Assembly: GCA_030435675.1 (NCBI GenBank)
Contig: CM059622.1
Coordinates: forward strand, 806,001 to 870,000
DNA: 64,000 nt
Source of the DNA: Steinernema hermaphroditum
Lineage: Eukaryota; Nematoda; Chromadorea; Rhabditida; Steinernematidae
Reading direction: 5' to 3'
Made by a program: the position numbers and the translations under genes
Shown here: one piece after another, positions 1-10,346 of the stretch
How positions within the stretch are numbered: position 1 is the first letter of the stretch
How the letters are laid out: every line of letters begins with the position of its first letter
The notes under the pieces: model-generated
What the model saw: the letters and a program-made list of their open reading frames with translations, nothing else
Database searches by the model: none
What the model was told of the DNA's origin: nothing

Positions 1-630
1 CAAGAACTTTCTTGAGAGGCATAAGAAAGCAGTAAAGTGACGAATCCATCGATATGCAATGCTCGAAGAAGAATAAATAAAGCCTCCCTTTGCTTTAGAA
101 TTAAGCCCTTTTCAAGAATCTTCCCCTTGTCCACAAATAAATGAATTTATGACCGAGCTATTTACAGTTTTGTTTGGACGTCAAACGCAAAAGAGAGAAA
201 TCTAATTCCCACCTCTGTCCGTAAACAACACGCTCCGTTTTGTGCCATAAACACAGACGGAGTAAACAACACATCTTTGTCCGGAAACATTCCAAACAAA
301 ACAAAACGCATCCAAATCATCAACTTTTCCTGCTTCCCAATGGAAGAAACCTTCTTTACTACCACGTTCCCACGCTCTCTTCTTCCTTTGTTTTGAAATG
401 CCACGCGGTATTCGCTCCTTCCAGCGCCGATTTTGGTCGTCGACTCCGCATACTAATGAGGAGACGTTTCCTCGATTTCCACACTTTTCCCGTTTGGGCG
501 CTAAAAGAAAACAAAGCGGCGATCCAAAGAGGAGAAGAAGAAGTGCGAATTGACTCAAGGAGGCGCGGCGCCTTTCGACTCAACAGAAAGGGAAATTCAC
601 TTGAAGTGGAAGGGCCAAAAAGGGTAGATT
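1..630. other. No gene seen; 3' flank of secreted-protein gene
   Basis: I see no convincing gene here. From about 430 to 645 the sequence matches, in inverted orientation, the 3' flank of the related gene at 21,544-21,760, including an AATAAA poly(A) signal (minus strand, 631-636). This is the edge of an old segmental duplication. The open frames in this stretch are antisense shadows or lack any recognisable features. Confidence 0.5.
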
Positions 631-647
631 TTTATTCGAGGAGCTCA

Positions 648-1025
648 TCAGAATCCGTGACCGTATCCGTATCCCCCGTAGGCGGGAAGGGCATGTCCAC
701 CGTAGCCGTACCCCTGGACGAATGATCCATACGTCGGCGATCCGTATCCGTGGCCGAATCCGTAGGGACCGTATCCCCAAAGCGACTTTCCAGAGAATCC
801 GTTGTACCAGGGATGTCCATATCCCTTTCCATACGACAGAGGGCTACCGTATCCGTATCCCCTTCCGTAGCTATAAGGACTACCGTATCCATAACCACTG
901 CCGTAGTCCTTTCCATAGGGAGCGAGGTCTAAAGGGTGGTTCAGAGGGGATTCAGAGGACCACCCACCGTGTGTGGCGGCGACGGCGACGAAGAGGGCGA
1001 GGAGAGCGAAGACGATTCGGGACAT
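648..1025 (-). CDS. Gly/Tyr-rich small secreted protein (copy A)
   Basis: This is a 125-residue protein in one exon. Residues 1-18 form a classic signal peptide (MSRIVFALLALFVAVAATHG). The mature part is built from repeated GYG, YGSP and YGKGYG motifs with almost no other features, so it is likely secreted and unstructured. Nematode proteins of this composition include the NLP/caenacin-type antimicrobial peptides and cuticle or pharynx-lining proteins, and the role here is inference only. Two relatives lie at 21,172 (plus) and 37,941 (minus) with nearly identical signal peptides. The start is the first Met, about 36 nt downstream of a TATA-like CATAAAA. An AATAAA lies 12-17 nt past the stop. 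Confidence 0.85.
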   Translation of the reverse strand: MSRIVFALLALFVAVAATHGGWSSESPLNHPLDLAPYGKDYGSGYGYGSPYSYGRGYGYGSPLSYGKGYGHPWYNGFSGKSLWGYGPYGFGHGYGSPTYGSFVQGYGYGGHALPAYGGYGYGHGF

Positions 1026-1038
1026 GGCAGCGGTGGTG

Positions 1039-1067
1039 ACTCTCCGAGCGAAAGGGAGAGTTTTATG
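1039..1067 (-). promoter_or_regulatory. TATA-like box plus palindrome, copy A
   Basis: On the minus strand CATAAAA (1061-1067) is followed by a perfect 7-bp inverted repeat ACTCTCC/GGAGAGT (1039-1061) and then the ATG. The same arrangement is conserved in all three gene copies, which supports a shared core promoter or 5' UTR element. Confidence 0.5.
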
Positions 1068-1139
1068 CTGAGAAAGTGGGTCAGCTATGCGCTTCGGAAC
1101 CGTTTTTCGGAAGCCTCAAGTTGTCTGAACGTGTGATCA

Positions 1140-1870
1140 GCTACTGAACCGGTTGGCTATCTTAGATACTGTATTGTGCGACGACTCTTTTGTCAGTTCA
1201 GCTTCTGAACTCATCAGAGTATGTCCCTCTTTATCGTCGACCATCTAAAATCTAAACCTGTGAAGTAGACGGCACTGTAAGGACATTCTTCCCCTCCAGC
1301 CTCCAGGAACTCCTCTGTCGGTTCTGAAGACAAATGGAACCCGTCACCGGGCCTTGTTTCGCCCCTTCTGTGATTGATTTGCGCTTTGGTCGTCCCTGCC
1401 ACTGAGCACAATCGAATCCGCATTACATTATGGACAGATTTGTGTACTAACAGCCGGTGTGTAATTACTCGCAACGCTATTTGCACAGTGGCTGTTCAAC
1501 GACGCGGCGCCCAATAACGTCGCCGCAGAAGCGTTGTATGCAGATTCGTCGCCATTGCACATAAGAGCCGGAAATATTTGCATATTCCGAGTTGCAATCC
1601 ATCATCCGAGTCAGTCAGCCTCTGCCAAAAATTTCGATCTTTGGACCGGCGGCCCCTAGGGGCAAGCCGGGATCGATGGAGCCAGGAAGTCGTCAGGGAA
1701 GAACGGCTTTTCGTCGAACTTTTAATTAAAACCCAACGCGACAGCGTCAATCTAAGGAGTCCGGCAAGGCTACCAGATGGTTCGAGTGTAATTGATCGGA
1801 AGGAGGAAGCTTGCAGGAACGGGTGTCAATCGCATCGATGAGTGATTATCGGTTTGATGGGTGTCCACAA
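1140..1870. other. No gene seen
   Basis: The stretch is upstream of the minus-strand secreted protein gene and ends at tRNA-Trp. About the first 70 bases belong to the conserved upstream block shared with the copies at 21 and 38 kb. The short open frames beyond that show no family resemblance and I would not annotate them. Confidence 0.4.
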
Positions 1871-1874
1871 CCAT

Positions 1875-1946
1875 GACTCCGTGGCGCAACGGTAGCGCGT
1901 CTGACTCCAGATCAGAAGGTTGCGTGTTCGAATCACGTCGGGGTCA
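1875..1946 (+). tRNA. tRNA-Trp (CCA)
   Basis: A full cloverleaf can be drawn. The acceptor stem GACTCCG pairs with CGGGGTC (one G-T pair) and A is the discriminator base. The D arm contains the A-box TGGCGCAACGG, the anticodon loop CTCCAGA carries CCA, and the T arm contains GTTCGAATC. A T-rich run follows 10 nt downstream as a pol III terminator. Confidence 0.93.
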
Positions 1947-2370
1947 GAACTCTTTTTCTTGTCCCTTCACCCCCCTCTCCATTTTCTCTACCCTCCACAC
2001 TCATTACTACCCCATTTAACGGCTGTTCCACATCGCCACAATCCACCATCGAAGCTCCTCTAATGCCCTTTTGTCCGTCGCAACTCTGCCCCTCTAATTA
2101 TGCGGGATCTTCTTCCTTTTCCGGCGCCGCAATATTTTTGTTCGGCGCCGCCGCGGAGTTGGACGCTCCGCTGAACCCGCAAATAATTACCCGGCAATTT
2201 TCGGAATCCTTTTCGTTCACTCGTCCGTGCATAAACCCTTGGCGGCGGTGCGGCTCCATCGTCGACAACTAATTATTGTCACCGTCAGTGAGTGACCGAC
2301 GACAAGGCGAGAAGTAGTGAACTCAACGAGTTGATGAGAAAAAAGGAAAAAATGCAAAAAAAAATGATTA

Positions 2371-2442
2371 GCCCGATGCGGGGCTCGAACCCGCGACAGC
2401 CAGATTAAGAGTCTGGTGCTCTACCGACTGAGCTAACCGGGC
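2371..2442 (-). tRNA. tRNA-Lys (CUU)
   Basis: On the minus strand the acceptor GCCCGGT pairs with ATCGGGC. The D arm is AGCTCAGTCGGTAGAGC, the anticodon loop ACTCTTAAT carries CTT, and the B box is GGTTCGAGCCC. A run of T residues on the transcribed strand just past the 3' end serves as terminator. It belongs to a cluster of four related copies. Confidence 0.93.
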
Positions 2443-2621
2443 GTCGAGTCTCTTCCGCTCCTCGTCCGCTATAAGTTTTTTATTTGAGTGCTCGTTTTTG
2501 GACCATTTAAGTCCAGAATGCTGATGTTGATACAGAACATACGCATCGTTGTGGGACCGAATCTTCTCCGACTTTCTTTATTATTACTTTAGAAGACGGT
2601 GATTATCTTTCAAAATGATTA

Positions 2622-2698
2622 GCCCAAAATGATGCGGGGCTCGAACCCGCGACAGCCAGATTAAGAGTCTGGTGCTCTACCGACTGAGCTAACCGGGC
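2622..2698 (-). pseudogene. tRNA-Lys (CUU) pseudogene, broken acceptor
   Basis: The body is identical to the intact copy at 2,371 through the D, anticodon and T arms. The 3' acceptor strand is split by a 5-nt insertion that looks like a local duplication of AAAATGAT. This leaves the acceptor unpaired and puts a TTTT inside the gene, which would stop pol III early. A functional tRNA is unlikely. Confidence 0.75.
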
Positions 2699-2699
2699 A

Positions 2700-4290
2700 T
2701 CTATCTGAAGGGTCCCCTCTTATATTAGGTACAGGCCCATTATCGTTTGCCACCTTTCGCTTTTACGGCCAATGTGCAATTTGAAAATGGTTGTTTACGC
2801 GTTGTGCCCGTCGCCTCCTGCCTCCCATAATCACAACAAAACACTCCACCTCTTGGGTAATTAACGAACCAGTCCTCGTGCTCGATGCTTCCGGTGCGTG
2901 CAGCCTCATTAAGCCTGTAATTAAGAGTGCGCGCGAGGTCACCGGCGGCACCGTGCCACTGTCAGGTAGACACACACATGGACATGGCGGTGCGTAAACA
3001 ATCGCCGAATCCATTACTAATGAATGTGCGAAGTGGCGTTGCAGCGTTTTTGGGCGCCCCCTCCCTCCAAATGCATGGCAAAAACAACAATCGATCGCCC
3101 CTAAAGGGCACATGGATGCGTCGCCGGCGCCGCCGCCGGAACCGCTCCCTCGTCTTGTCGGAAAGAAAGAAATGTTGCAATTGCATCGTCCAACGGCGCT
3201 TTATAACCGAATTAGGATTGATTGTCATGCGCACGCGGCTATGAGCCGCGCTGTCCCCCCGATCCACGACAACGACGTGCCTGTGGGGAATTTGGGCGAA
3301 GTGGGCCGTTGGAGAAGAGGCAATTTCCATGCAAACGACGGCAACATCGTAATTAAAGTGTCGCTGACGAGATGATAATGGAACGAAAGCGGGGTTGGTG
3401 GAATGGGTAAGCAGTTGAGGGGTGATGAGGACACGTAATCTAATAAAAAGTGCGATTCGCAATTAACGTTTTTTGGCTATGACTTTTAGAATTGTTTTCT
3501 TTGCGAAAGTTTTTCTTTCTGTGATGGATGACCTCAGCTTTGACGGGCTTCAAGTGGCTAAGAAAGATTAGGGGGCTTGGCCCCTAATTGATGAGCGGTG
3601 GTTGCAGAGCTATGTGATGAATCACTGGACTTTTCTGTTGCGAAAGAGCATTGAAATAGACCACAGAAAAAGTGAGTCATACATGATGTGGACGACAACA
3701 ACGAATTCCGGTTCTTCTGTGCAGTTCCATGCCAGAGATTCGCCCTTTCTTCGACCCCGGCCACCCTGTTTAATCCGATACACTGCGCCGATCATGGCGA
3801 CATGCGGCCCATTATTCATCGTGCAAATCAAATTAATCCCCAACAGTTCGCGCTGCATGTCCCCAAAAGGCGGAAGTGCGCGGCGTCGGCGTGTCCAGTT
3901 ACGGGCCATATGTGGCGACGATGGCGCTGTCGCGGCCGTGAAGGTCAAAGCCGATTTGCTGGCGAGATTATACAAGAGTCTACACAGCTTATACGCCGCC
4001 GATGACCCCTAGTCGCCGCAGCGGCTGTCTGCCGGACCACCAAGATCGCTGCTGCTGCAGCGATGAGTCTAATGTGGCGAGGAGCTGAAGAAGTACCCCT
4101 CGTCACCGCATAAACAATCAACGTTTGCTGTTGTAACACACGGTTTTGAAGAGATCGCTGCAATCGCTTCCGCCTTAGCCGAGGGGGGTCACACAGCTGG
4201 CGGACGGATGAGTGGATGAGTCAGCTGCAATAAAAAAAAATTTATTGCATCGGACGGGGAGAAAAAGTCGGATCAAGGAAAAAAATCTTA
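2700..4290. other. No gene seen between tRNA-Lys copies
   Basis: The stretch is mixed-composition DNA with several overlapping short open frames on both strands, none with a recognisable domain, signal peptide or splice chain. It may belong to introns or intergenic DNA. Confidence 0.35.
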
Positions 4291-4362
4291 GCCCGATGCG
4301 GGGCTCGAACCCGCGACAGCCAGATTAAGAGTCTGGTGCTCTACCGACTAACCTAACCGGGC
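4291..4362 (-). pseudogene. tRNA-Lys (CUU) copy with broken D arm
   Basis: The acceptor, anticodon (CTT) and T arms match the intact copies. In the D arm the usual AGCTCAGTC is changed to AGGTTAGTC, so the D stem GCTC/GAGC cannot form and the A box is damaged. It is probably a tRNA-like relic. The downstream flank still resembles that of the copy at 2,371, which indicates tandem duplication. Confidence 0.7.
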
Positions 4363-4646
4363 ATCGAGTCTGTGATAGACCGCTCTCACTATAATCAGCA
4401 GTTACGCACGTTTTTTAATGTGTTGCTGGTCTAATCGTCGCAATTATTTTGTACACAATGTCTATTTTAGCACTATATCTACACTGTTGAGTCGGTCTAT
4501 AAGAGTGCAGAATGTGCAAGTGTGTCTCGACCCTTTTTTGTACCTCGATTATTTTTCACTTCGTTGTGGGTGTATGCTTCTTCATTTCTTAAACAAAGAT
4601 ATAAAAAAGTCACTCTTTTTTTGCAAAAAAAAACCAAAAAGCATTA

Positions 4647-4718
4647 GCCCGATGCGGGGCTCGAACCCGCGACAGCCAGATTAAGAGTCTGGTGCTCTAC
4701 CGACTGAGCTAACCGGGC
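4647..4718 (-). tRNA. tRNA-Lys (CUU)
   Basis: This is an intact cloverleaf identical in sequence to the copy at 2,371-2,442, with anticodon CTT. A long A-run on the plus strand just before 4,640 gives the T-run terminator on the transcribed strand. Confidence 0.93.
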
Positions 4719-4719
4719 T

Positions 4720-7700
4720 TATCTTTAACCAGCCCCCAGATTCGTTACATTATGCTCGAACCCCAATTTGTTTGCCCAATTTACAGACCCCTCTTTATGT
4801 GACGGCTGTGCATTTAAGGACAGGCGATCACGACGATCCTCCTCTCGTGCGCGACGACGCAACAACACCGCATAAGTGTACATAAAGAGGCGACGGCGAA
4901 CAGTGTGGCGGCGACGATTATAAATTTGTACACTTGCCGGTCGCACGTTTGGGGATAATAGGCCGTCGACGCGTGTTGTCACGTATCGTTTTGCGGCGGT
5001 GTTATTGACAGAAACGGAGCAGCCGATTCATCGCCGGATTATAACGATCTCTCGCCACAATTTTCGGCGCCGCGCGGCAATTCATTTGGAACAAATTCGA
5101 GGCGGTGATTGATGACACTGTCGGCGTCCTGGTGTGCGTTTCGGCATTCCGCCCGGGTTGCATTAACGTTTCCAATCGCGCGCGGACGACACCATTCGCA
5201 CTCGGGTGTGAATTATGCGCTCAGCGCCGATTGTTTCCAGCGCGTTTCTGGTGCAAAGGTCGCCGCGTGCTGTAATGCGAAACTATGCGAGGAAGCTGCT
5301 GCTTTTGTTTCCGATTTTGTGAAGTGCGGCTCCTCCCAGTCACAGAAACGCACGCAAGGGTGCAATTTGTACGATGACGGAGGCGGACGGATGGACGGAC
5401 GGATGTGAGTGAGTGAGGTGATAAGATCGAAGGTCGCTGAAGAGGTGACCTCTCGAAGGGGAAAGGGTTTGTTGGCGCGGAGCCAAGAACGAAGTTTGGA
5501 GGACAGTACACCGGGGAAAAACAGAGGAAAGTGATAAACAAACAAGGATGGTAGGACGACAAATGATAGATGATGGACGGTTTGAAAAAGAAATATGAAA
5601 AGGTGATCTCCTCATCCATAAACGGAAACTGTCACACATAATAAGCACCCCGAGGGGAACGGAACCCGGCACACACTGATTGCAAATGAAACGCGTTGCC
5701 AATGAACCACAGAGACACCATAGCTAGGACCGTTCCAGTAGCACTATGTGTTTGGGGCCGCAAGGTCTCCATTGGAATTTCATTCCTTTCTTTTCTTTAC
5801 AATTTCTGTGTCGTTTTTAGCCTATTTTTTGAGCATTGATCTATCTGAGCCGAACCTGGCCAATGTGATACAAGACCGGGTCCGTCTCGAATTGTGAAAT
5901 TTCACCGAGACGGCTTCACATCTTAAAAAGCATGATCACGGTGCGTTGCCCCTCAGAGCTGATCGTGATTATCTAGCTGCTCCATTCGAGCCACTAATGG
6001 GTCGTTTTTGAGTGTTGATATTCAAGTTTCTACGCATTTGATACTCATCCTTTTTTTCCAAGGATTTTTTTTTTTGATATAATGGGATCAGTGTCCCCAT
6101 GCCATTCCCATTGACCTAGCTATCCCTTCATTATACCAAATCAGTCCCTTTTCCACCCGAAAAAGACCCCCTCACTCCAAATCCGAACTGCAGAAAAACG
6201 CCCCTCATAAAGCGCCTCACTCCCTCACGCACCCTTTTGATCTTGGCCGCGCGCGCATTCTGCAACGAATTCCGGGTGCAGAAATCGGCTGAGCTGAGAC
6301 CATAAGGTTCCCGATTAAGATTTAAGGCGCTGACTGCGGGCTCTGCACGCGCATAAATCATTGATGCCGAATCGACGGCACCGCGCCCCCTATCGATTGT
6401 GCCAAAAACACTTTTGTTCTCCGCGTTTTCCAATAATTAACATCGAGAAATGGTGGTCGGGTCACAATGGAACGAAGCAGCGATGAGAACGGCACAAAGA
6501 GAAACACTTTTTGTGACATTTGTCACTCGGCCGAATAAATCTTCCGTTCGCTTTTTGCCGTTAATCTGCGAACAGACCCCACTTTACAATCGGGCGATCC
6601 CTGCCCGCAGCTTACGCAACAGATCCGCTCGATGAGGCGCTCCACAACTCGTCCCCATAAACATCAATTAACTCGATTTATAAACTCCCTCCACTTAACC
6701 GGTTTTGCTTGTCTGTCCTCTGGAGGTCGTGCCCGGAACCGGTCCTGGCCCCCGTTCTTCAAGGATATCCATAAATCTGGGCACGAAAGGTGGCCTTCGG
6801 GCGTCATGGTGTGAGAAATGTCATTGAGACGATAAAAAATGGGTATCGAATTGGATGAGGGTTGGGTGACCAGAGGGAAAAGTGTGTCCATTGTTTCGAA
6901 GATTTGAAGGAGGATTGTCTTATGAACTTTGAAAAGATCACATGGATACAGGGTAAAGAAAGCTTCGGGATTAGAACGAAACTAATTGAGAGAAGGTAAG
7001 CTGTTAGCAATGATACTGGAAGTACGGTGATTTACCCTGATTCAGAAGCCATATGGCGACAATTGGGCTTAATCAGATTGGGTAATTGGAGAAAACGGCA
7101 TTATGAAAATAGGAGAAAGAGCTCGGAATAAAAGCGTTATGTGAGGGCCGCGTGGGGGAGGGGGATGACGATAGAAGACCAGAGTAGAGAGGGCCAAGGT
7201 TCATCCTCATGGTTAAAATGGAGCTAGAAGAAGAAAACCTTTTCATTTTAGCAACTGGATGTTAGGTTCATTCTGGGTTTAAATAATCGCAATCTTTTTG
7301 TATTTAAAGCAACATGAACCCTTCCCCTTGCTTTTCAGCGTACCCTGATCTTGGCCTCCATATCCCGTGCCTCTCCTGTTTTCGGCAGCGAATTCATTTT
7401 TTATTTATTTTTTGAATAATTCATCCATCGCCATTGCGCCACCGACTAATTATCCTCGTCTCCTCTGCCTTCTCGTCCACTTGAAGCTGCAGCGCAGCCG
7501 CGGAAAATGGCAACCAATTGCCCGGCGGGCCAAAATGAAAACTAATTAAAAGAAAGAGGCGCGCGTGTCCCTCAACGACGTCCATTCGACTGGTGCCGAT
7601 GGCGATCGCCGCTACTGCCCTCCATTCCCATCCCATTATGCCTGCCCTCCGGCCGCGCCTAACGACTCTGCGCTCCCAGGCGCACAAAAACTGGAACAAC

Positions 7701-9320
7701 CTCTTCTTGTGCACGTCGAGGATGGGGCGCTTCTTTGTCCTCCGGAGGGAGAAGCGGTGACGTCGCGAGGCTACAGTAATCGATTAGCGTGGTGCAGCTT
7801 GACGTGGTGGAAACTTAAAAATAAGACATGGGACATCTCGCCGTGGCCCTCTTGAGGACGCAAAAAATGACGGATGTGATATGTCAAGATATACATAGAA
7901 CTTCGAGGAGAGTGGACACTAAATGGACCCGAAATAACAAAAACAGAACTCGGAATCGGACAGTTATGAGCGATGGAAAAGAGGGATAGACGCTCGAAAA
8001 TGAGGACAATATGATCGGAGAAAAATCCTAGTCTGAAAAACACAAAAAAGGAAAAAGATACGTTCAAAAAAAAAGGATCTCGAAAGGACTGCTCTATCCT
8101 AGCCAGGCCTAGTCCGGGCGTTACCTTATCCTAGCTGGCATCGAACAGGGTCCTGCTTAGAAAGAGGACGATCCACCGTGAGGGAAATACGGGATGTGAC
8201 GAACATCAGCTTCAATGGACCAACCTCCGGAGAACACATCAACTGGAATCACTTTTTTGTCTATAAAAGTTTTTTTTTGCAGACATCAATGGGTCGATGG
8301 ATAGTAATTCGACCTCATTTGCACCCTTTTAGCTTAATTGTGGGTTGTCTCTGGAGCATTACTTCCTCGATTCACACCTGTTGTTCCCACGCTAATATGT
8401 CCAATGTCCATTCCGCTTATTGCCCGCTTCTAGCCAGATCATCCCGTGACCCGACGTCCAACATATGTTCAGCCGTGATTTTATGTGTGTCTTTTATTAG
8501 TGTTATAAAAGAATCTTCAAGAATAACGCAACAACATGAGAAGCGGTTGGGACTGTGTGGAGGGATCGTTGCTTGGGCGGAGGAGGAGGAAAACAACTCG
8601 TTGGCTGGGGAATACGGTAGAAATATGACGGGTGGGTAGAAGTGTGGGGATCGGAGCAGGAGGCTTGGCGCGTGCGCGTCAAGGACAACGCCGCATCTTA
8701 TCTAATCGCCTAATCGTTTCACTTTCTCCGAGAGCTGCTCGAATTAAGAGATGACAGATGGTCGTTCGTCATCTGTCTCCACAGGCCGCCGCGCGCATAC
8801 GCCTAACCGACTCGTCTCATTTGCATATTACGCAAAAGTCGTACAGTCGGTCGGTCGCGCGGGCGGCGACGGCCAAAAAACAGATGACGACGCCGATAAG
8901 CTCAAAGGGGGCCCGCAGCGCACAATTAGGCGGCGGTGGAGGACATGTGACAGGGCAGGACGACGGGTACATGGGCTACGGGTGATGATGAGGAAGAGGA
9001 GGAGGAGAACCGGCAGGACACAGAGACAGCGACGACGCACCATACGGGGGGTAGGCGAGGCGAGGCGACGCGCTCTGAGAACATAACATAATAACAACAA
9101 ATGTGTGAAGAACTGTGGAAGTGGTGGTGTGAATATGATGTGATGTGTCTGCGTGGGAACAAACAACGGGCGATTGCACACGACGAAGATACAGTATATT
9201 AGCCGACGGAAGCAACACAAGAACAATAACTTTGATACAATGCGATGAGAGACGCGAAAAAAGAGAATAGAATGCCGAAACCCGCACTTACAATGATAGA
9301 ATATCATATCATAACGAGAG
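4720..9320. other. Gene-poor stretch
   Basis: No coding chain could be supported over about 4.6 kb. The DNA alternates between GC-rich and AT-rich patches. The many open frames of 60-160 codons are mutually overlapping and have biased, low-complexity translations. One tRNA-like sequence lies at 5,645-5,716. Confidence 0.35.
5645..5716 (-). pseudogene. Degenerate tRNA-like sequence
   Basis: On the minus strand a 72-nt segment begins GTCTCTGTGG, as tRNA-Asn genes do, and has a B-box-like GGGTTCCGTTCCC. The acceptor and anticodon stems do not pair well. It is most simply read as an eroded tRNA or a tRNA-derived repeat fragment. Confidence 0.3.
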
Positions 9321-9325
9321 ATGAA

Positions 9326-10331
9326 TTAGGCGACGGCAACGGGTGCGGCGGCGGCGGGTTCTGCGGATTCAATCTGCAATTTGAAGGATCAGGACCTGAG
9401 GAGCTGGTCAGGGTGCACTCACCTTTTTGCACTCTTCTTCGGCAACCTCTTCCACGGGCTTCTTCTCGGCGTCGGACGCCTTCTCTCCCTCACCGGCGGC
9501 GGCCTTCTCACTCTTGACGGCCTGGGTGGTGCGGGCGCGGGCGCGACGGAAGAAGTTGAGGATGGTCTGGATGATGCTCGTCTTGACGACCTGCGAGGCC
9601 ATCTCGGCGATGGCGTCGATGTCCAGGCCCTTCTGCTCGAACTTCTCCTGCGAGACGAGTCCAAGACGGGCGAGCGTTCCGAACACGGCCGGGTAGGCGG
9701 CTTTACCCTTGTCCAAAAGGTCTTCGGCGGAGAAGACCTGAAAGGACACGCCGGATTAGAGGGGGTCCGAGGTCAAAGGGCGGCTTACTTGTTCGTCGGT
9801 GAGTCCGGCCTTTTCCTTGGCGAAGCTCAGGAAGCCCTCGATGTTGGCCTGCTGGTTCTCCTTCTGCTGAGCGGCGTCGCCCTCGTGCACGGTCTCGACG
9901 GCGCCGGCCTGGAACTTGTTGGCCAGCTGCGCGAGCAGGGTACCGTCACGCAAGAAGCCGAGGAACTGGTTCTTCGTGACAGCGCCGTTCTTGCCGGGCA
10001 GAGGCTTGCGCTTCTCCTCTTCGTCGACGGCCAACTGCTGCGCCCAGGAGAGCACCTCGTGGTTGACCTTGTGGACAGCCGGCGCGATCAGGCTGCCAAC
10101 CCAGCCGACCGGGTCTTCCTTCGGGTCCTTGGGAGGTTCAGGCTCCTTCTCCTCTTCCTTCTTCGGCTCTTCCTCCTTCTTCTCCTCGGCGACCGGCTCT
10201 TCGACGACGGCGGCCTCCTCCTTAGGGGCTTCCTCGGCGGGCGGAGCGGATTCGGGCACCGCAGGGGCGACCTCCTCCTTCTTCTCCTCAACGACGGCGG
10301 TCTGGGCTTCAACGGGGGCGTCGGCGGACAT
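9326..10331 (-). CDS. Calponin-homology-like protein with acidic N-terminus
   Basis: Three exons join in frame: 10331-9789, 9737-9423 and 9373-9326, with introns of 51 and 49 nt, both GT-AG. The product is 301 residues. Residues 1 to about 110 are Ala/Pro/Glu/Lys-rich with EEKKEE blocks and look disordered. From about residue 115 an all-helical segment includes VNHEVLSWAQQL, GFLRDGTLLAQLANKF and the SAEDLLDKGK region, as in calponin-homology folds, which bind actin or act as adaptors. The C-terminus is again charged and ends in an Ala/Pro/Val tail. The start is the second Met (MSADAP), since a splice-acceptor-like CAG lies just upstream and the extra residues look like leader. The domain call is by eye. 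A muscle or cytoskeletal role is inference. Confidence 0.7.
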
Positions 10332-10346
10332 GTCTACTGCTTGCAC

